64,000 nucleotides of DNA, from NCBI RefSeq assembly GCF_001411555.2, contig NC_049910.1:32335150-32399149 (forward strand), read 5' to 3'. Below are positions 35,028 to 47,070 of the stretch, piece after piece. The notes beneath the pieces were generated by a model. It did not search any database, was not told the DNA's origin, and was given only the letters and a program-made list of their open reading frames with translations. The DNA is from Juglans regia (lineage: Eukaryota; Streptophyta; Magnoliopsida; Fagales; Juglandaceae). Both the position numbers and the translations under genes were made by a program. Each line of letters begins with the position of its first letter. Within the stretch, counting starts at the first letter, position 1.

Positions 35028-38000
35028 ATACCTTATGTTGGAACTGTCGAGGGCTTGGGAACCCTCGAACAGTTCAGGATCTTTACCTTTTGGTGAAGAA
35101 GAAGAGACCCAAAATTGTGTTTCTTATTGAAACACTCATTAAAGCTAATGTTGTTGAAAAGTTGAAAAGGAGGTTGGGGATGGAAGGGTGTTTGGCTATT
35201 AATCCACTGGGAAGAAAAGGTGGTTTAGCTTTGTTTTGGGAGGTGGAAAATGAGGTAGTGATAGAGAGTTACTCACAGTGGCATATTAGTGCTTCTGTTA
35301 CAGTTGGGGATTATGGAAGATGGTGTTTTACTGGATTCTATGGAAATCCAGATGCAAGCAAGAGGTGGCAATCGTGGGAGCTTCTGAAGCAGTTGAATCC
35401 ACTTGATGGAAGGGCATGGTGTGTAGCTGGTGATTTCAATGAATTATTATCACAAAATGAGAAATGTGGAGGTAATAGAAGAGAGGAGAAATTGATCTCG
35501 GGTTTTAGGGAAGCCTTAGAAATGAACAAACTGGTGGATGTGGGAATGAGTGGTAGCTTTTTTACATGGAGCAACAGACATTCAGACCACACGTTTACAA
35601 AGGAAAGGCTGGACAGATTTGTTGTCAACAGTGAGTGGATTACTATGTTTGGGAAGGCTAAAGTGGAAGGGCTTACAGCAAGTAGCTCTGATCATGTTCC
35701 AATTATAATGTATGTGAGGAAGGATAGGAGACTTGATGTAAGAAGACAATATCCCTTTAAGTTTGAGGCAAGCTGGATAAGAGAGGCTGAATGTGAAGAG
35801 GTAATTAAAACAGCATGGGTTGATACTTCTCAATGTGCTAGAGAACCTCTTGTGAGTATCCAGAAAATGTTGAGAGAGTGTGGTGGCAAGTTGAGTAGTA
35901 TGTTTCGAAGAAGGGATGGGGAGAGATGTCAGGATATTGAATTATTGAACAAGAAAATCAAGGAGCTGCAGGATAGTGAAGGGCCACACAATGTTACAGA
36001 ACTTCATAGATTACAACAGGAGGTAGGCTTATTGCTGGAGAAAGAAGATATAAGGTGGAGGCAGAGGGCAAAAAAGAATTGGTATTCCTTAGGGGACAAA
36101 AATACTAAGTTCTTCCATACTTGTGTCAAGCAGAGAAGGAAAAAGAACCAAATCATTTCTGTTTTGGATGCTAACTCAGAATTAAAGGAAGGGAATGAGG
36201 AGGTAGTGGAGGCCTTTAGACAATATTACACTGAGGTTTATAAAACAGCAGCCCCTTCCTGTGATCAGGTGATGAAAGGGATACAATCTATTGGGACTCG
36301 AGTCACTGAACAGATGAATGAAGACTTGGAAAAGCTTTTCACTAGGGAGGAGGTTGAAGCAGCTCTCAAGCAAATGGGTCCTTTGAAAGCCCCTGGCCCT
36401 GATGGGTTTGCTGCATGCTTTTTTCAAACTTTTTGGTCTACAGTTGGGGATAAGGTCTGTGATGCAGTGTTGAGTTTTCTAAATGGGGGTGCACTTGACA
36501 AATCTATCAATTTTACTTATGTGGCCCTTATACCAAAAGTGGTTGAGCCTAAGAAGGTTGGTGACTTCAGACCAATTAGCTTGTGTAATGTCTTATACAA
36601 GTTAATTTCGAAGACCCTTGCAAACAGGCTGAAGTTGGTACTTGATGAGATCATAGCTAAAAATCAAAGTGCTTTTATTCCTGGTAGGTTGATTTTAGAT
36701 AATGTGATAGCAGCTTATGAAATATTGCATTCAATGAAGACCAGGTCTAAAGGAAAAAAAGGAAGTATGGCACTAAAGATGGATATCTCAAAAGCCTATG
36801 ATAGGGTTGAGTGGGTTTTTTTACAAGCCGTCATGAAGAAAATGGGGTTTGGGGAGAGATGGGTTGGCTTGATTATGGAATGTATAACTTCTGTTTCTTA
36901 TGATGTGTTGGTGAATGGAAGGCCAGGTGATGTTATATATCCCTCACGAGGCATTAGGCAAGGGGACCCAATATCCCCATACCTGTTTTTGTTGTGTGCT
37001 GAGGGGTTAAGTAGCATTATTAATGCAGCTGAGGATAAGGGTGAAATCAAAGGCATGGCTGCTACAAGAGGAGGTATAAGGGTCTCTCATCTCCTATTTG
37101 CTGACGATTGTATCATCTTTGCAAGGGCTAAATGGACTGAATGGTTGAAAGTGAAGGAACTCCTAAGGGTATATGAAGAAGCCTCTAGTCAGTGCATGAA
37201 TCTACAAAAAACCACTATTTTGTTTAGCTCTTGAGTTAAGCAGGATGAGAAGGAGAGGATTGTGCAAGATCTTGGGGCAAGGGTGCAAAATAACTGTGAA
37301 AAATACTTGGGGTTGCCTACTATGGTTGGAAGAGCTCGATATGATACTTTTAGAGGAATTAAGGACATGGTTTGGCAGAAGGTTAACAGCTGGAAAAATC
37401 AATTCCTATCTCCTGCTGGTAAAGAAGTTTTAATTAAAGCAGTTATTCAGTCCATTCCTACATACCACATGAGTGTGTTTAGGTTGCCTAAAAGGTTGTG
37501 TAAAGAAATAGCTAGTATTATGGCTAGATTCTGGTGGGGTTATAAAAACAATGAGAAAAAAATTCAATGGGCTAGTTGGGAGAAAATGGGATGTGCAAAG
37601 ATGATTGGTGGACTTGGGTTTAGAGAGTTGGAGAGTTTCAATACTGCTCTCTTAGCAAAGCAGTGTTGGAGGCTCATTAATAAACCAGATTCTATTGCTG
37701 CCATGGTGTTAAGGGCCAAGTATTTTAAAAATACTGATGTGTTGAACTCAAAGCTGGGCTATGGACCTTCTATGATCTGGAGAAGCATATGGGGATCTAT
37801 GAAATTGTTGAAGGAATGGCTTGTATGGAGAGTGGGTAATGGTTTAAATATTAAAGTTTGGGGTGATAAATGGCTACCCAATAAACCATCTCATCGAGTG
37901 CAGTCTCCCATTAAATTTCTGAATGCTGAAGCAAAGGTGGCAGAGTTGATTGGGAATGATGGCAAGTGGAATAGAGAGGTGGTGAAGGCTACTGTTAATG

Positions 38001-39169
38001 AGGAGGAAGCTGAAGTCATCTGCAACATCCCTATGAGCTATTCTGGGTTGGAGGACAAAAGAATATGGGCTTACTCTAAGAATGGGTATTATAGTGTAAG
38101 GAGTGCCTACCATCTTGATATTAGTAGGAAGAAGGATTCAAAAGGGGAGCCATCTGATGGGAGGAAGATCAAAGAAGGGTGGAGAGAGTTGTGGCAACTT
38201 AATACCTCGGGAGTGGTTAAAAATTTCTTATGGAAGGCTCTTAATAACTGTCTTCCTACCAATGAGAACCTATACAGAAGAAAGGTGGTGAAGAAGCCAG
38301 TCTGTCCTATTTGTTTAAGAGAAGATGAAATTGTTTGCCATGTCTTATGGAGCTGTCCTGCAACAATGGATGTATGGGCTGAGAAGGAGAGTCCAGTGCA
38401 GAAGTGGAAGTCATCTGAGGTGGATTTGGCTGAGGTGTGGAGGAAATTAATAGCTGAATTGCCTCTGGATAGTATGGAGATGGTAGTATCTGTCATGCGA
38501 TATATATGGCTTAGAAGGAATTGGTGGATTTTTGAAAGGAAGTTTACTAGCCCTGGGAGTGTATTGCAGCAAGCAAGAGCAAATCTTAATGAGTTCCAAC
38601 AAGCACAACAGCAAGGGATAGAGCGAAGTAAAACTGCTGCAGTGGAGAGAATGATGGTCAGATGGGAAGCTCCAAAAGAAGGCTTTGTGAAGGTAAATTG
38701 GGATGCTGCTTTCAAGGCAAACCAGAGAAAGATGGGAGCTGGTGTGGTAGTTAGAGATGAAGAAGGAAATGTACAGGTTTCTCTATGCATGCCAAAAGAT
38801 TGTATCCAATCTGCTGTGATTGCTGAAGCTACTGCTTTATGGAGGGCCCTTTGCTTATGTGCAGAACTCAACATACAAAAGGCAGTGCTCGAGGGTGACT
38901 CTTTGGAGGTGATTAAAGCTGTGAATGATAGAGAGGAGTGCTTGGAATGGCATGGACATATTATATAAGATATTAAAGGAATTCTTTGTATACATCCAAA
39001 TTGGATTCTTAAACATACATTTAGAGAAGGAAACAGATTAGCTCACTTCCTTGGCCAGTTTGCTATTATGTCTAGTGAGGAGTTGGTATGGATAGAGGAT
39101 GGCCCTGAGGGGTTTTTTTCGATTGTATTACAGGACAAGATTTGTAATGATACTATTACTGATATATGA
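35024..39169 (+). pseudogene. LINE ORF2: endonuclease, reverse transcriptase, zf-RVT, RNase H
   Basis: A single frame of 1381 codons with two nonsense codons, TGA at 37232-37234 (codon 737) and TAA at 38966-38968 (codon 1315). The endonuclease occupies roughly 1-225, with N7, E36, D137-x-N139 and D223-H224 visible as catalytic residues. The reverse transcriptase spans about 480-780: D587 in MDISKAYDR, GIRQGDPISPYLF, and the FADD box at 692-695. The zf-RVT region (WRELWQL...PVCPICL..E...H..W.CP) lies near 1050-1117, and RNase H (VNWDAAF...AE...EGDSLEVI) from about 1223. Enzymatic residues seem intact, so only the two stops obviously disable it. It nicks target DNA and copies LINE RNA there. 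Confidence 0.93.
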
Positions 39170-39711
39170 AAGATGATGGATTGTTTTGATTCAAAAAAAA
39201 AAAAAAGACTTTTAATTTATAGTTTAAGTAATAAGTTCTATTATTATAAAATAATTTACTATTTAATAACTATATGTTTAAAATACTTTCAAACATGTTA
39301 AATTTGTTTGGAAATAAATTTAAAAAGTACTTTATGAGAGGTAGAAATGATGATTATTTAATTTTTTTTTTAAAGAAAATATGACCATATTCTAGAAGTT
39401 TGAAAATTATAATTATTTAAAAGTTGTATGGTTATTTTTGCTCATTAATAGTCTTTTTAAAATTCAAATATTTTTTGCATTATCCAAAAAATGATATTTT
39501 TCCTTAAGCATATTTTTTAGTTTATTTGAGATTAAAAATATTTTAATATATAACAAAAAAACATCCTAATTTTTCTATTAAAAATTTTAATATTATTTAA
39601 ACATTTTTTAAAACTAATGACACAAACTTAAACAGGGCGTTAAGAAATTATAAAAAGTGCTTTTCTAAAGACCCCTAAAATGGGGTGGTAGTCATTAGTC
39701 AACTGGTGGCA

Positions 39712-39872
39712 AAAGTTATAATAATATTATAACTTTTTTAAATTTTCAATACAAAATATAAAAAATAATTTAATTTTTTTAAATTTTAAAATAATAATAA
39801 TATTAAAAAATAATATTTTATCATCTCAACTCAACGCAACTTAACTCAGTTCAACATTTAAATACAGTCTAA
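39712..39872. repeat. MITE copy of the GAGATGAGAT family
   Basis: TAAAATAATAATAATATT core, followed by TCATCTCAACTCAACGCAAC and CAGTTCAACATTTAAATACAG. It matches the right half of the 4033 copy. Confidence 0.6.
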
Positions 39873-39949
39873 CTCTTTAGTCAACTCTTTAATTTACGTC
39901 TGGTTCTCCAAAATATGGAGGACTTTTAACGATGGTACAATGCTGATCC

Positions 39950-40277
39950 GTAAAGGGATGCGAGAATTTTATAAATAGTAATAAGATATTTTGTGAATAA
40001 TAGTGAGATAGTTTGAGATAAATATTTATTGAATTTTAAAAAATGAGAGATAAAAAGTTGAATAAAAAATATTATAAAATTAAAATATTGTTATAATGTT
40101 ATTTTTATTTTGAGATTTGAAAAAGAAGAATTATTTTTTATTTTTTATTTGAAAAGTTGAGAAAATTGTAATGATTAATTTGAAAAAATTATAAAGATTA
40201 GTTTGAAAGTGTTTGTATTTAAATTATATTTGGGAGGAAATGAGATGAAATGAAAAATATTTCCAAACATTCCCCGA
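39950..40277. repeat. Longer MITE related to 3183-3800
   Basis: Blocks such as TTTGTGAATAATAGTGAGAT, GATTTGAAAAAGAAG and GAGATGAAATGAAAAATATT followed by TTCCAAACATTCCCC appear in reverse in 3183-3800 and, partly, 53010-53095. Confidence 0.55.
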
Positions 40278-41350
40278 CTCTTGCCCAAATGTTTTTCACC
40301 CTTTTTTTTTAGTATATTAAATATTATGATAGAAATTAGATTTATTCAGAGCTTTAGGATGACATTTTTATAAGAGAAATTGTACTATTTTCACCTTTTT
40401 TTTTCCGCTCAATTTTATATTTAAAAAAATTCACACGTAATATTACTTACAATTTTAAATTCTTTTGCTTCTTATCACTTTCAAACGCAGTTTTAAATAT
40501 CAAATACAGCCCAGAGCTCTTTCACCCCTTTCTTTTCCATTTTAAGACTTTATGTCTTCATTGGTTGAGAACTCGAGTTCGTAAATAAGCCAAAATGAAG
40601 GCACATATATAATATGGAAGGATAGAAATATAATATTATACTTTGGAAGAGAGATGGTTTTTATAAAGGAAAAAGCTAGTTTGCCCACCAAATGTGATCG
40701 TTCAACTTGATTGCTGGGGTAAAAAAATATATATTTTACTTAATAATTAAGGAAGTAATTTTAAGTATAATAGTATATTTTTTTTATTTTTTAAAAATAT
40801 TTAAATATATTAAAAATGTAAATTAAAAAATTTTTTTTAAAAAAAAGATTACAAAATACAACTATCGGTCAAGTAGAGCGGGCTACTCTGAGCAGCTGCC
40901 CGACTCTTTTATAAAATATACCCGTTAGAAAGAGACAGATGTTTAAGACTTTATGACTGTTGGTATTAAATGGATTTCGGAATTATGATGGTGAAAAAAC
41001 TAAAACTATAAATTGTATAAAACTAAAAAAAATATATATATATTTAAATAGAGCACAAGCATAATAAAGAGTTGGATATGCAGGTATTTAAATTCGAGAA
41101 AGCCAACATTTTTAGCCAAAATTTAGAGAAATAATAGTACTTAGGATGTAAATGCTTACAGGAACCTCCAAAGATTAACTTCACTCAATCCATATAATCA
41201 AAATATTATATTTTCTCCAAGGTCCAGCCAAGGTCTCCCTCTATCTAAATCCATCCATTTCAATAGATAAAATGTGCTTATCTTAGTGGGGGAGGAGCTC
41301 CTCTTCCTTCCTTTCCCCTTCCTCTTCTATGACCTACCACTTGTCGTATA

Positions 41351-42266
41351 TAGGGCTGATCTTCCGACTCGGCTAGGCCCAAAAACACCTATTCCGACCC
41401 GACCAAATCCGATCTAGCATACTTCTGTTTGGCCAATCACCCGATTAACCGATTACCTGAATTGGAAGACTTTCAGAAGAAACAACCCCATTTTTTTTAT
41501 TTTTTTCACGATCTGTTTCGTTTGTCAAAATCTTCTTTGGGTCCTTTGACTCCTTTCAAGTACAACATCATGGAAAAAGCATGAATAGTGATATAGACAC
41601 AAGCCCAACATATTGCAGTAACTACACCTCTCTCACTCATTCAATACGGAAGTTGGAGGCCAATGTTTTTGGCAATCACCATGATCGACTTGTCAAAAGC
41701 TCTCTCCTTGCACTCCTTTTTTCTTTCCTCTGTTTTTTCTCCTTAATTTCTGCATTTTTGGTTTTGGAATCTCGATTCAGTTTTTTATTCAGAACTCAGT
41801 GTTGTTTTATTTGTTTATGCATGATTATCTGATCTTGCATGTTCTTTGTTTTTCCCATGTTTGATTGGCGTAAGCTTTTGAATTTTTCAATGATTATATA
41901 GACAGAGAGATAGAAAGGGGGGGGGGGAGAGAGAGAGAGCTTCCAAAACCTGATAATGGCGTTCGAAATCCCATACGATTTGATCAGGAAGGTCCAGATC
42001 TCTTTTCGTAATGAAGCGAATCTCTCTTCCTACAACCTAGACGATCCTTCACTCCCAAGCCTCCCTTCTCTGCAAGTTGCTCAACTCGATCCCTTGCATT
42101 TTGTCAACACGTGTAGAAGTAATTCGGTTATCGGGTATCCACCGACCCTAACTGTAGTATTTCGGAAATAAAACAAAAGAGTTCCGTTTCCGATTATTTC
42201 ATTTCGAGTCGGCTAATTCAGAAATATCGGTTCGGTGCGGTTGTGCGGCTTAAATGTACAGTCCTA
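41351..42266. mobile_element. Non-autonomous hAT-like element carrying gene-like sequence
   Basis: 916 bp bounded by TAGGGCTGATC and, as reverse complement of the other end, TAGGACTGTAC (8 of 11 matching). A perfect 8-bp duplication GTCGTATA lies at 41343-41350 and 42267-42274. Both ends have CCGAC/GTCGG subterminal motifs. The interior differs from the family-1 elements: it has balanced base composition, a G10 and GAGAGAG tract, and an ATG at 41956 with strong codon-like sequence. No transposase is present. This is the layout of a gene-capturing (Pack-type) hAT. Confidence 0.87.
41956..42171 (+). pseudogene. Probable captured first exon within the hAT element
   Basis: 71 residues starting MAFEIPYDLIRKVQISFRN and continuing to SYNLDDPSLPSLPSL and LDPLHF. 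The low-complexity 5' stretch before it (GGGGGGGGGGAGAGAGAGAG) looks like a plant 5' leader. The codons, the hydrophobic start and a DDPSLPSLPSL linker look like the N-terminus of a conserved plant protein, which I cannot name with certainty. After LDPLHF the sequence passes directly into hAT subterminal DNA, so the rest of the gene is missing. It is likely a non-functional fragment, though it could be transcribed. Confidence 0.55.
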
Positions 42267-42274
42267 GTCGTATA

Positions 42275-42639
42275 CCTTCAAGCTACACACATCATACTGT
42301 CATATTCTCATGTCACCGATCTATAAGAAGTAATGCCACAAAACAATGGGCTACTGTACTCCACACTTTGTCCAAAATGGCGCTTGGGCCCTATGGGATG
42401 CCCACTATCGGAGCTCTAACCACCACATGTACCTCTCCAGCCAATTCATGGCTCAAATCTTCAAGATCTGATCATCTACACCCATCCACAACCATCATGT
42501 GGGGGCTCACGTGCTGATACAATTCTTCATATTTCTTGGAATGCCGCGAAACTGTGATTTAGTTGACCTCTCGTTTTATCTATCTTACAATTTTCTCTAA
42601 AATTCTGAATCGACGTACTTACATTTCCAAATCTAAGGC
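42275..42639. other. Spacer between hAT and truncated LINE
   Basis: No gene or repeat recognised. A short plus frame (42254-42517) has no domain. Confidence 0.4.
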
Positions 42640-42649
42640 GTAGGAGGCA

Positions 42650-44630
42650 AATCTTGAGAGTGTATGAGACAACTTCAGGACAAAGATTAAATCTTGAGAA
42701 GACCTCTATTATTTTAAGCAGAAATACAACCAAGGTTACTCAAAATTACATCCTATCTATTGCTGGGATGAAGATTGTTATGTCATATGAAAAATATCTT
42801 GGGTTGCCATCTGTAGTGGGAAGGAATCGAAGCAAGTTCTTCTTAGGAATCTTGGATAATATCAGAATAAAGCTTAGTAATCAAAGAGTTAAGATGTTAC
42901 CTCAAGCAGGGAAGAAAATATATATAAAAGTTGTGGTTCAAGCTCTCTCCATCTACAATATGAGTGTTTTTAAGCTGCCTAACTACTTGTTGAAATCTAT
43001 TAATAGTCTAATCCAGAATTTTTAGTGTCGCAGCAAGCAAAAGAGCATAAACTTCACTGGGTACCATGGAAACTGATGGGGAAGGCAAAATCTATTGGGG
43101 GCATGGGAGGGACCTCAAGTGCTTTAACAAAGCAATGCTTGCTAAGCAGTGTTGGAGGTGGAGCCAAGAACATGATTCTCTTGCAGCTAATGTAATGAAA
43201 GCCAAATACTATGAAGGCTCAACATTTCAGAAGGCAAAGCTGGGCTCTAAACCATCATATGTGTGGAAAAGCTTTCTTGCAGCTAGGCATATAGTGGAAG
43301 TAGGTTCTTTTTGGAGGATTGGTACTGGGAGTAATATCCATATCTGGCAAGATAAATGGCTAGCTCATTCTAATCCTAGTAAGGTGCTAAGTCTTGTCAA
43401 GATGTTGGACAGCAAAGCCACATTAGCAGATCTGATTGAGCCTAATTCTAAACAATAGAAGTCTGATTTGGTGCAGGAGATTTTTTAGCAGGGGGAAGCT
43501 AATATTATTTTGAAAACTCCATTTAGTACTCTGAATAGCAGGAATAGAATTATTTGGCAGGGCTCAAAAGATGGTTGCTTCTCTATCAAGAGTGCGTACC
43601 ACATGGAGAAATCAAAGGAATTGGCAAAAAAGGGAAAGACTTCAAGTAGTAACCATTTTAAAGAGGTATGGAAGCAAATCTGGCAACTCAATGTGCAACT
43701 TGGAGACAAGATTTTCTTGTGGAGGGCTTTTCTGAAGGGTCTTCCTATCCAGTCCAATTTATTAGAAAAGAAAGTAGTTGATCACCTATTATGTCTTATC
43801 TGTTGTATGGAAGAAAAGAATGTGATACATGCTATATGTAGATGTGAGTCTGCTGGAGATGTGAGTCTGCTAGGGATGTTTGGAGTTAATGTTCTAAAAG
43901 ATTGCAGAAATGCTACCTGCCTCATTCCTCTATGTTGCAGCTTTTTGAAGCACTAACAGGTTCTATGGACAATCAGATTCTTCAAGAGTTTGTGGTGGTG
44001 GCAAGGAAGATTTGGTGGAGAAGGAACTGCTTTATTTTTAACAATGAGTTTTCACATCCTAACTTTATTGTGAAGGTGGCTAGAGTCATTCTTGACATGC
44101 TAGCTGAGGAGGACCTTAAGAGCAGCAACAGAATTAGAAAATTATGCAAATCAGCTGAAGAATGGAAGGTCCCTCCTTCGAATTGGTTCAAGTTGAATTG
44201 GGATGGATCTATTGATAAAATTCATAGTCTTATTGGAGTTGGTGTGGCTGTGAGGGACAGTGAAGGGCAGATAATTGCTACCGTGAGGCTAAGAAAATAA
44301 TTATTTTTAAACCCTCTGTTGGCTGAGATGTTTGGAGCTCTTCAGGCTATTAAGTTTGGTTTGGATCTAGGCCTCAAACAAGTTATTATTAAGTGGGACT
44401 CATTGCCAGTAATCAATGCATTACAAGGTGATAAGGAAGGTTAGAGCAGTGCTAGTATGTCTGTGTGTGAAGCAAAATAGTGGATGAAAAATTTTGCTGA
44501 GTGGTAGGTTTCTCATGTTATGAGAAGTGACAACTTTACGGCTCACTTATTAGCAAAAGATACTCTTACCATTTCAGATATGATTGTAATTTTGGAAGAT
44601 GCTCCTCCTTGTATCTCATCTTTGTTATAA
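42650..44630 (+). pseudogene. LINE ORF2 C-terminal remnant (RT end, zf-RVT, RNase H)
   Basis: 42654-43025 encodes the RT C-terminal part (EKYLGLPSVVGRNRSK, QAGKKIYIKVVVQALS). 43066-43458 continues after a frameshift near 43020 (CFNKAMLAKQCWRW, IHIWQDKWLAH). 43510-43956 has the zf-RVT block (WKQIWQLNVQLGDKIFLWRA, then LLCLICCMEEKNVIHAICRC). From 43902 to 44300 the frame carries RNase H (FKLNWDGSI, GVGVAVRDSEGQI). The remaining RNase H core, LAEMFGALQAIKFGLDLG, lies after a stop at about 44300. Four or more frame breaks. No catalytic FADD box remains. Confidence 0.82.
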
Positions 44631-44658
44631 TAGAATGGCATAAGAGTTCTTCATTTCA

Positions 44659-44680
44659 ATATATATATATATATATATAG
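44659..44680. repeat. (AT)n microsatellite at the LINE 3' end
   Basis: About ten AT repeats directly after CTTCATTTCA. It probably derives from the LINE tail. Confidence 0.85.
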
Positions 44681-44690
44681 CACCTAGGTC

Positions 44691-46379
44691 TGAAATTTTT
44701 GAAGCCATTGTGGAGGTCCCCAACCCCATGCATCTACTGTACTTTGGAGAATTGTAATGAAATAAATTAATAATGTGATTATAAAAAAAATTGCTATTAT
44801 AAGATTTAGAAAAAATCTACACAATCTCCACACGTTACATTTTTTTTAATTTTTATTATTTTTTTCTTTTATCAAATATTTAATATATGAATAATGAATA
44901 GAAGAATTGAATTAGTTTAAAAAGAATAAACTCAAAAAAATATTTTAAAAAAATATTAAAAAATCAAAAAATTTTAAAAAATATGATACGTAGAAATTGA
45001 AAAATATGGTGTAGCATTGATTTATTAAGTTGCTACTCATATTTAGGGAGCAATTGGAAGACAGTCCAAAAGGCTGTTTCCTTTTTTATGTTTTTAATTC
45101 AACATCTGGGCCCAAACTAATCTTTTGTGCTTTTTACTTAACACCCAGTTTACTCTATTTTCTCTTTCTCTTTGGTAACTTTATTTGTAAGCGTAATCTA
45201 CTTTGTTTGAGTTTTAAAGGAAATCTTCTCGCTGTTATGTATCATGAAATTATTGATGAGAAAAATGGTACATTTTTTAGTAAGGAACAATGTAAGTTTG
45301 TAATTCTCCAAATGATCCTTTAAATATTACAAGGTAATTAAATTAATGTTGCATTTTTAAATTTTTAAATATTTTTAATCGGATTATTGAGATTTTAGTG
45401 ATTGATATTTATATCTCTCAGATTTCTCTACTTTATTGCATTTTACTAAAACAAATTAGGAGTAAGAAATAATATTGTATGAGTAGAAGATTATCAAAAT
45501 GAAGTAAATAAATATTTACAGATTGAAATGCATGTTGTTTTTGAAAAGTTATTTGTTAAAAAAAAAATTATTACTTAGAAATTGATAAAATTCTAGAAAT
45601 TGTTTTTGCGGAAATGTCAATCAAACTTCACCACCTACAACCTCCATTTTTCTCTCTTATTCTAATTATAGAATTTGAAGTGAGATTAATGAAAAAGTAT
45701 ATCTTATAATATTTATTAAGCATTTCAAACTAGATTGGTTGGATAACAATATAAGACGTATGATGTACTTTTATTGGGAGTATTGTCCTCTTAACTAAGT
45801 GTTATCTACTTTGTGCCTCCATTTTCTTCCATTCTAAAAATCTTATGTTAATACGATGAGAAATCCTTAGGATCGGTCCGGCTGCTATCAGACAAATAAC
45901 AGCCTCCCAATCACATAGTAACACCTAAGACTTCCATCACACTTATCCTGAACCAGTATTACATCAGAAAAGTGCAAGCTCTTCTTCGCGATTGAATACC
46001 CTTACCCCTCATACCCCCTCGAAGCTGATTTCAGCCCATTGAAGCTGACTGCAGATGGAAAATTGCGAGTCTCAGTTGAAACCAGAAGTAGAAGAGGCCA
46101 AAGGCGACGACGAGGACGTGGAAGAGAAAAAAAGACGTAGAGGAAGCAGCAGCATGCACGACAACAACCATTTCGAAACTCAGATTTCGATGTTCTGGTT
46201 TTCCAAACGATATTGTTAAAAAGAAAACAAGCAAACCATTGATTCGAACTCAAACCCATAACTTCACATTTGCATTGAAAAAAAAAATTTCGAATTAAAA
46301 TTGATAGAATTTGTGGTTGGGAAGCCATGAAAATAGACCAAAAAAGTTAATTTACTATGTTTAATCTGTTTCCAAAGAT
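44691..46379. other. Intergenic DNA, no gene recognised
   Basis: Weak candidate: a plus frame from ATG 46055 of about 50 codons rich in E, D, K and R (MENCESQLKPEVEEAKGDD start). It lacks any known domain and could be a first exon. The minus frames at 46002-46328 cover the same DNA and look like shadows. Nothing else is seen. Confidence 0.4.
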
Positions 46380-47070
46380 ATTGAGTCAGCTTTTTCACTG
46401 GGTCGAGCTTCTCAATGTGGTTCGTGATTAACACGAAAATCCCCTCGCTCCCTCAACAAGACCATAACCCGTCTGTAAAATTTAACAACCCCGAGAGCAT
46501 AATCGTATTATTCCCACCATTGTCACCCGAGCCACACCCCCCACCTCGCATTTCACCTGAGTCAAACTTAGAGAGCAATCTATATCCTCGATGACAATTA
46601 TGGACTTGGAGCTCGTCTTCATTAGTAGCTTCGTGAGTTGGAGAGTGAAGCCTCATTTCTCTTCTGGTAAAGGATGCCATGAGAATGTTTGAGCTTGCCT
46701 TTGTGTGACGATGTGTTCCTAGAGAACGGTGACGCCGTTGTAGGTGTCGACGATGTCGTCATTGTTGGAGAGGCTGAAGGTGACGGCACTAGAGTTTAGG
46801 GCGTGGGCGAGGCTGAGGCAGCTATCGGTGATGGAGACGGAGGAGTTGAGGTGGAGACGGAGGAGTTGAGGTAGAGCCGGATGGCGTTGTAGAGCTCGTT
46901 CGTGTTAACTCTATCGATCTTAGTGATGTCGAAGTAGCAGTAGGAGGAGAACTAGTGGAAAGGTTGAAGAGCTTGACAGTGGCAATCTAGAGTTCGACGT
47001 CGGTGTCGAACTGAGGGTGGTGCACATAGAGTAGCAAGGAAGAGAAAGGTAGAGGGCGATGTAAATGAGA
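46380..47070 (-). pseudogene. AAA-ATPase (BCS1-like plant type) pseudogene
   Basis: Reading the minus strand from about 47060 gives, over several frames, the N-terminal AAA-associated region: ALQRHPA, then LNSSVSITDSCLSLAHALN, SNNDDIVDTYNGVTVL, EHIVTQRQAQTFSWHPLPEE. It then jumps to KSIIVIEDIDCSLSL, which is the Walker B motif (hhhhED), and after a frameshift TIMLSGLLNFTDGLWSC and FVLITNHIEKLDP (sensor region). Walker A (GPPGTGKS) and the segment between are missing. Intact genes of this family are membrane-anchored ATPases of about 450-500 residues. Stops and frame breaks show a dead copy. Confidence 0.78.

Larger units (their letters stand above)
33595..39206 (+). mobile_element. Nearly full-length LINE (plant L1-like), bicistronic
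   Basis: A 5.6-kb unit with a perfect 14-bp target duplication GACTTTTAATTTAT at 33581-33594 and 39207-39220, and a 14-nt poly(A) tail at 39193-39206. The 5' leader is about 164 bp. ORF1 and ORF2 overlap by the tetranucleotide ATGA at 35024-35027. Only three in-frame stops were found in the whole element (33804, 37232, 38966), so it is the youngest-looking autonomous-type element in the window. It is inactive as it stands. Confidence 0.95.
39207..41342. other. AT-rich intergenic DNA with two MITEs
   Basis: No gene. It contains the MITEs listed at 39712 and 39950 and many short AT runs. 41040-41330 has nothing recognisable. Confidence 0.5.
42640..44690 (+). mobile_element. 5'-truncated LINE (plant L1-like)
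   Basis: Only the last third of ORF2 is present, beginning near LRVYETTSGQRLNLEKTSI at 42650. It ends with an (AT)n tract at 44659-44680 instead of a poly(A) tail. 5' truncation is normal for LINE insertions. No target duplication could be assigned. It is a different family from the 33595 element but similar to the 13838-20960 one (shared SGQRLN.EKTSI). Confidence 0.8.

Noticed and set aside
38107..38874. 255-residue minus-strand frame inside the LINE
   Set aside because: It lies antisense to ORF2 zf-RVT/RNase H; no domain, so it is a shadow of codon use.
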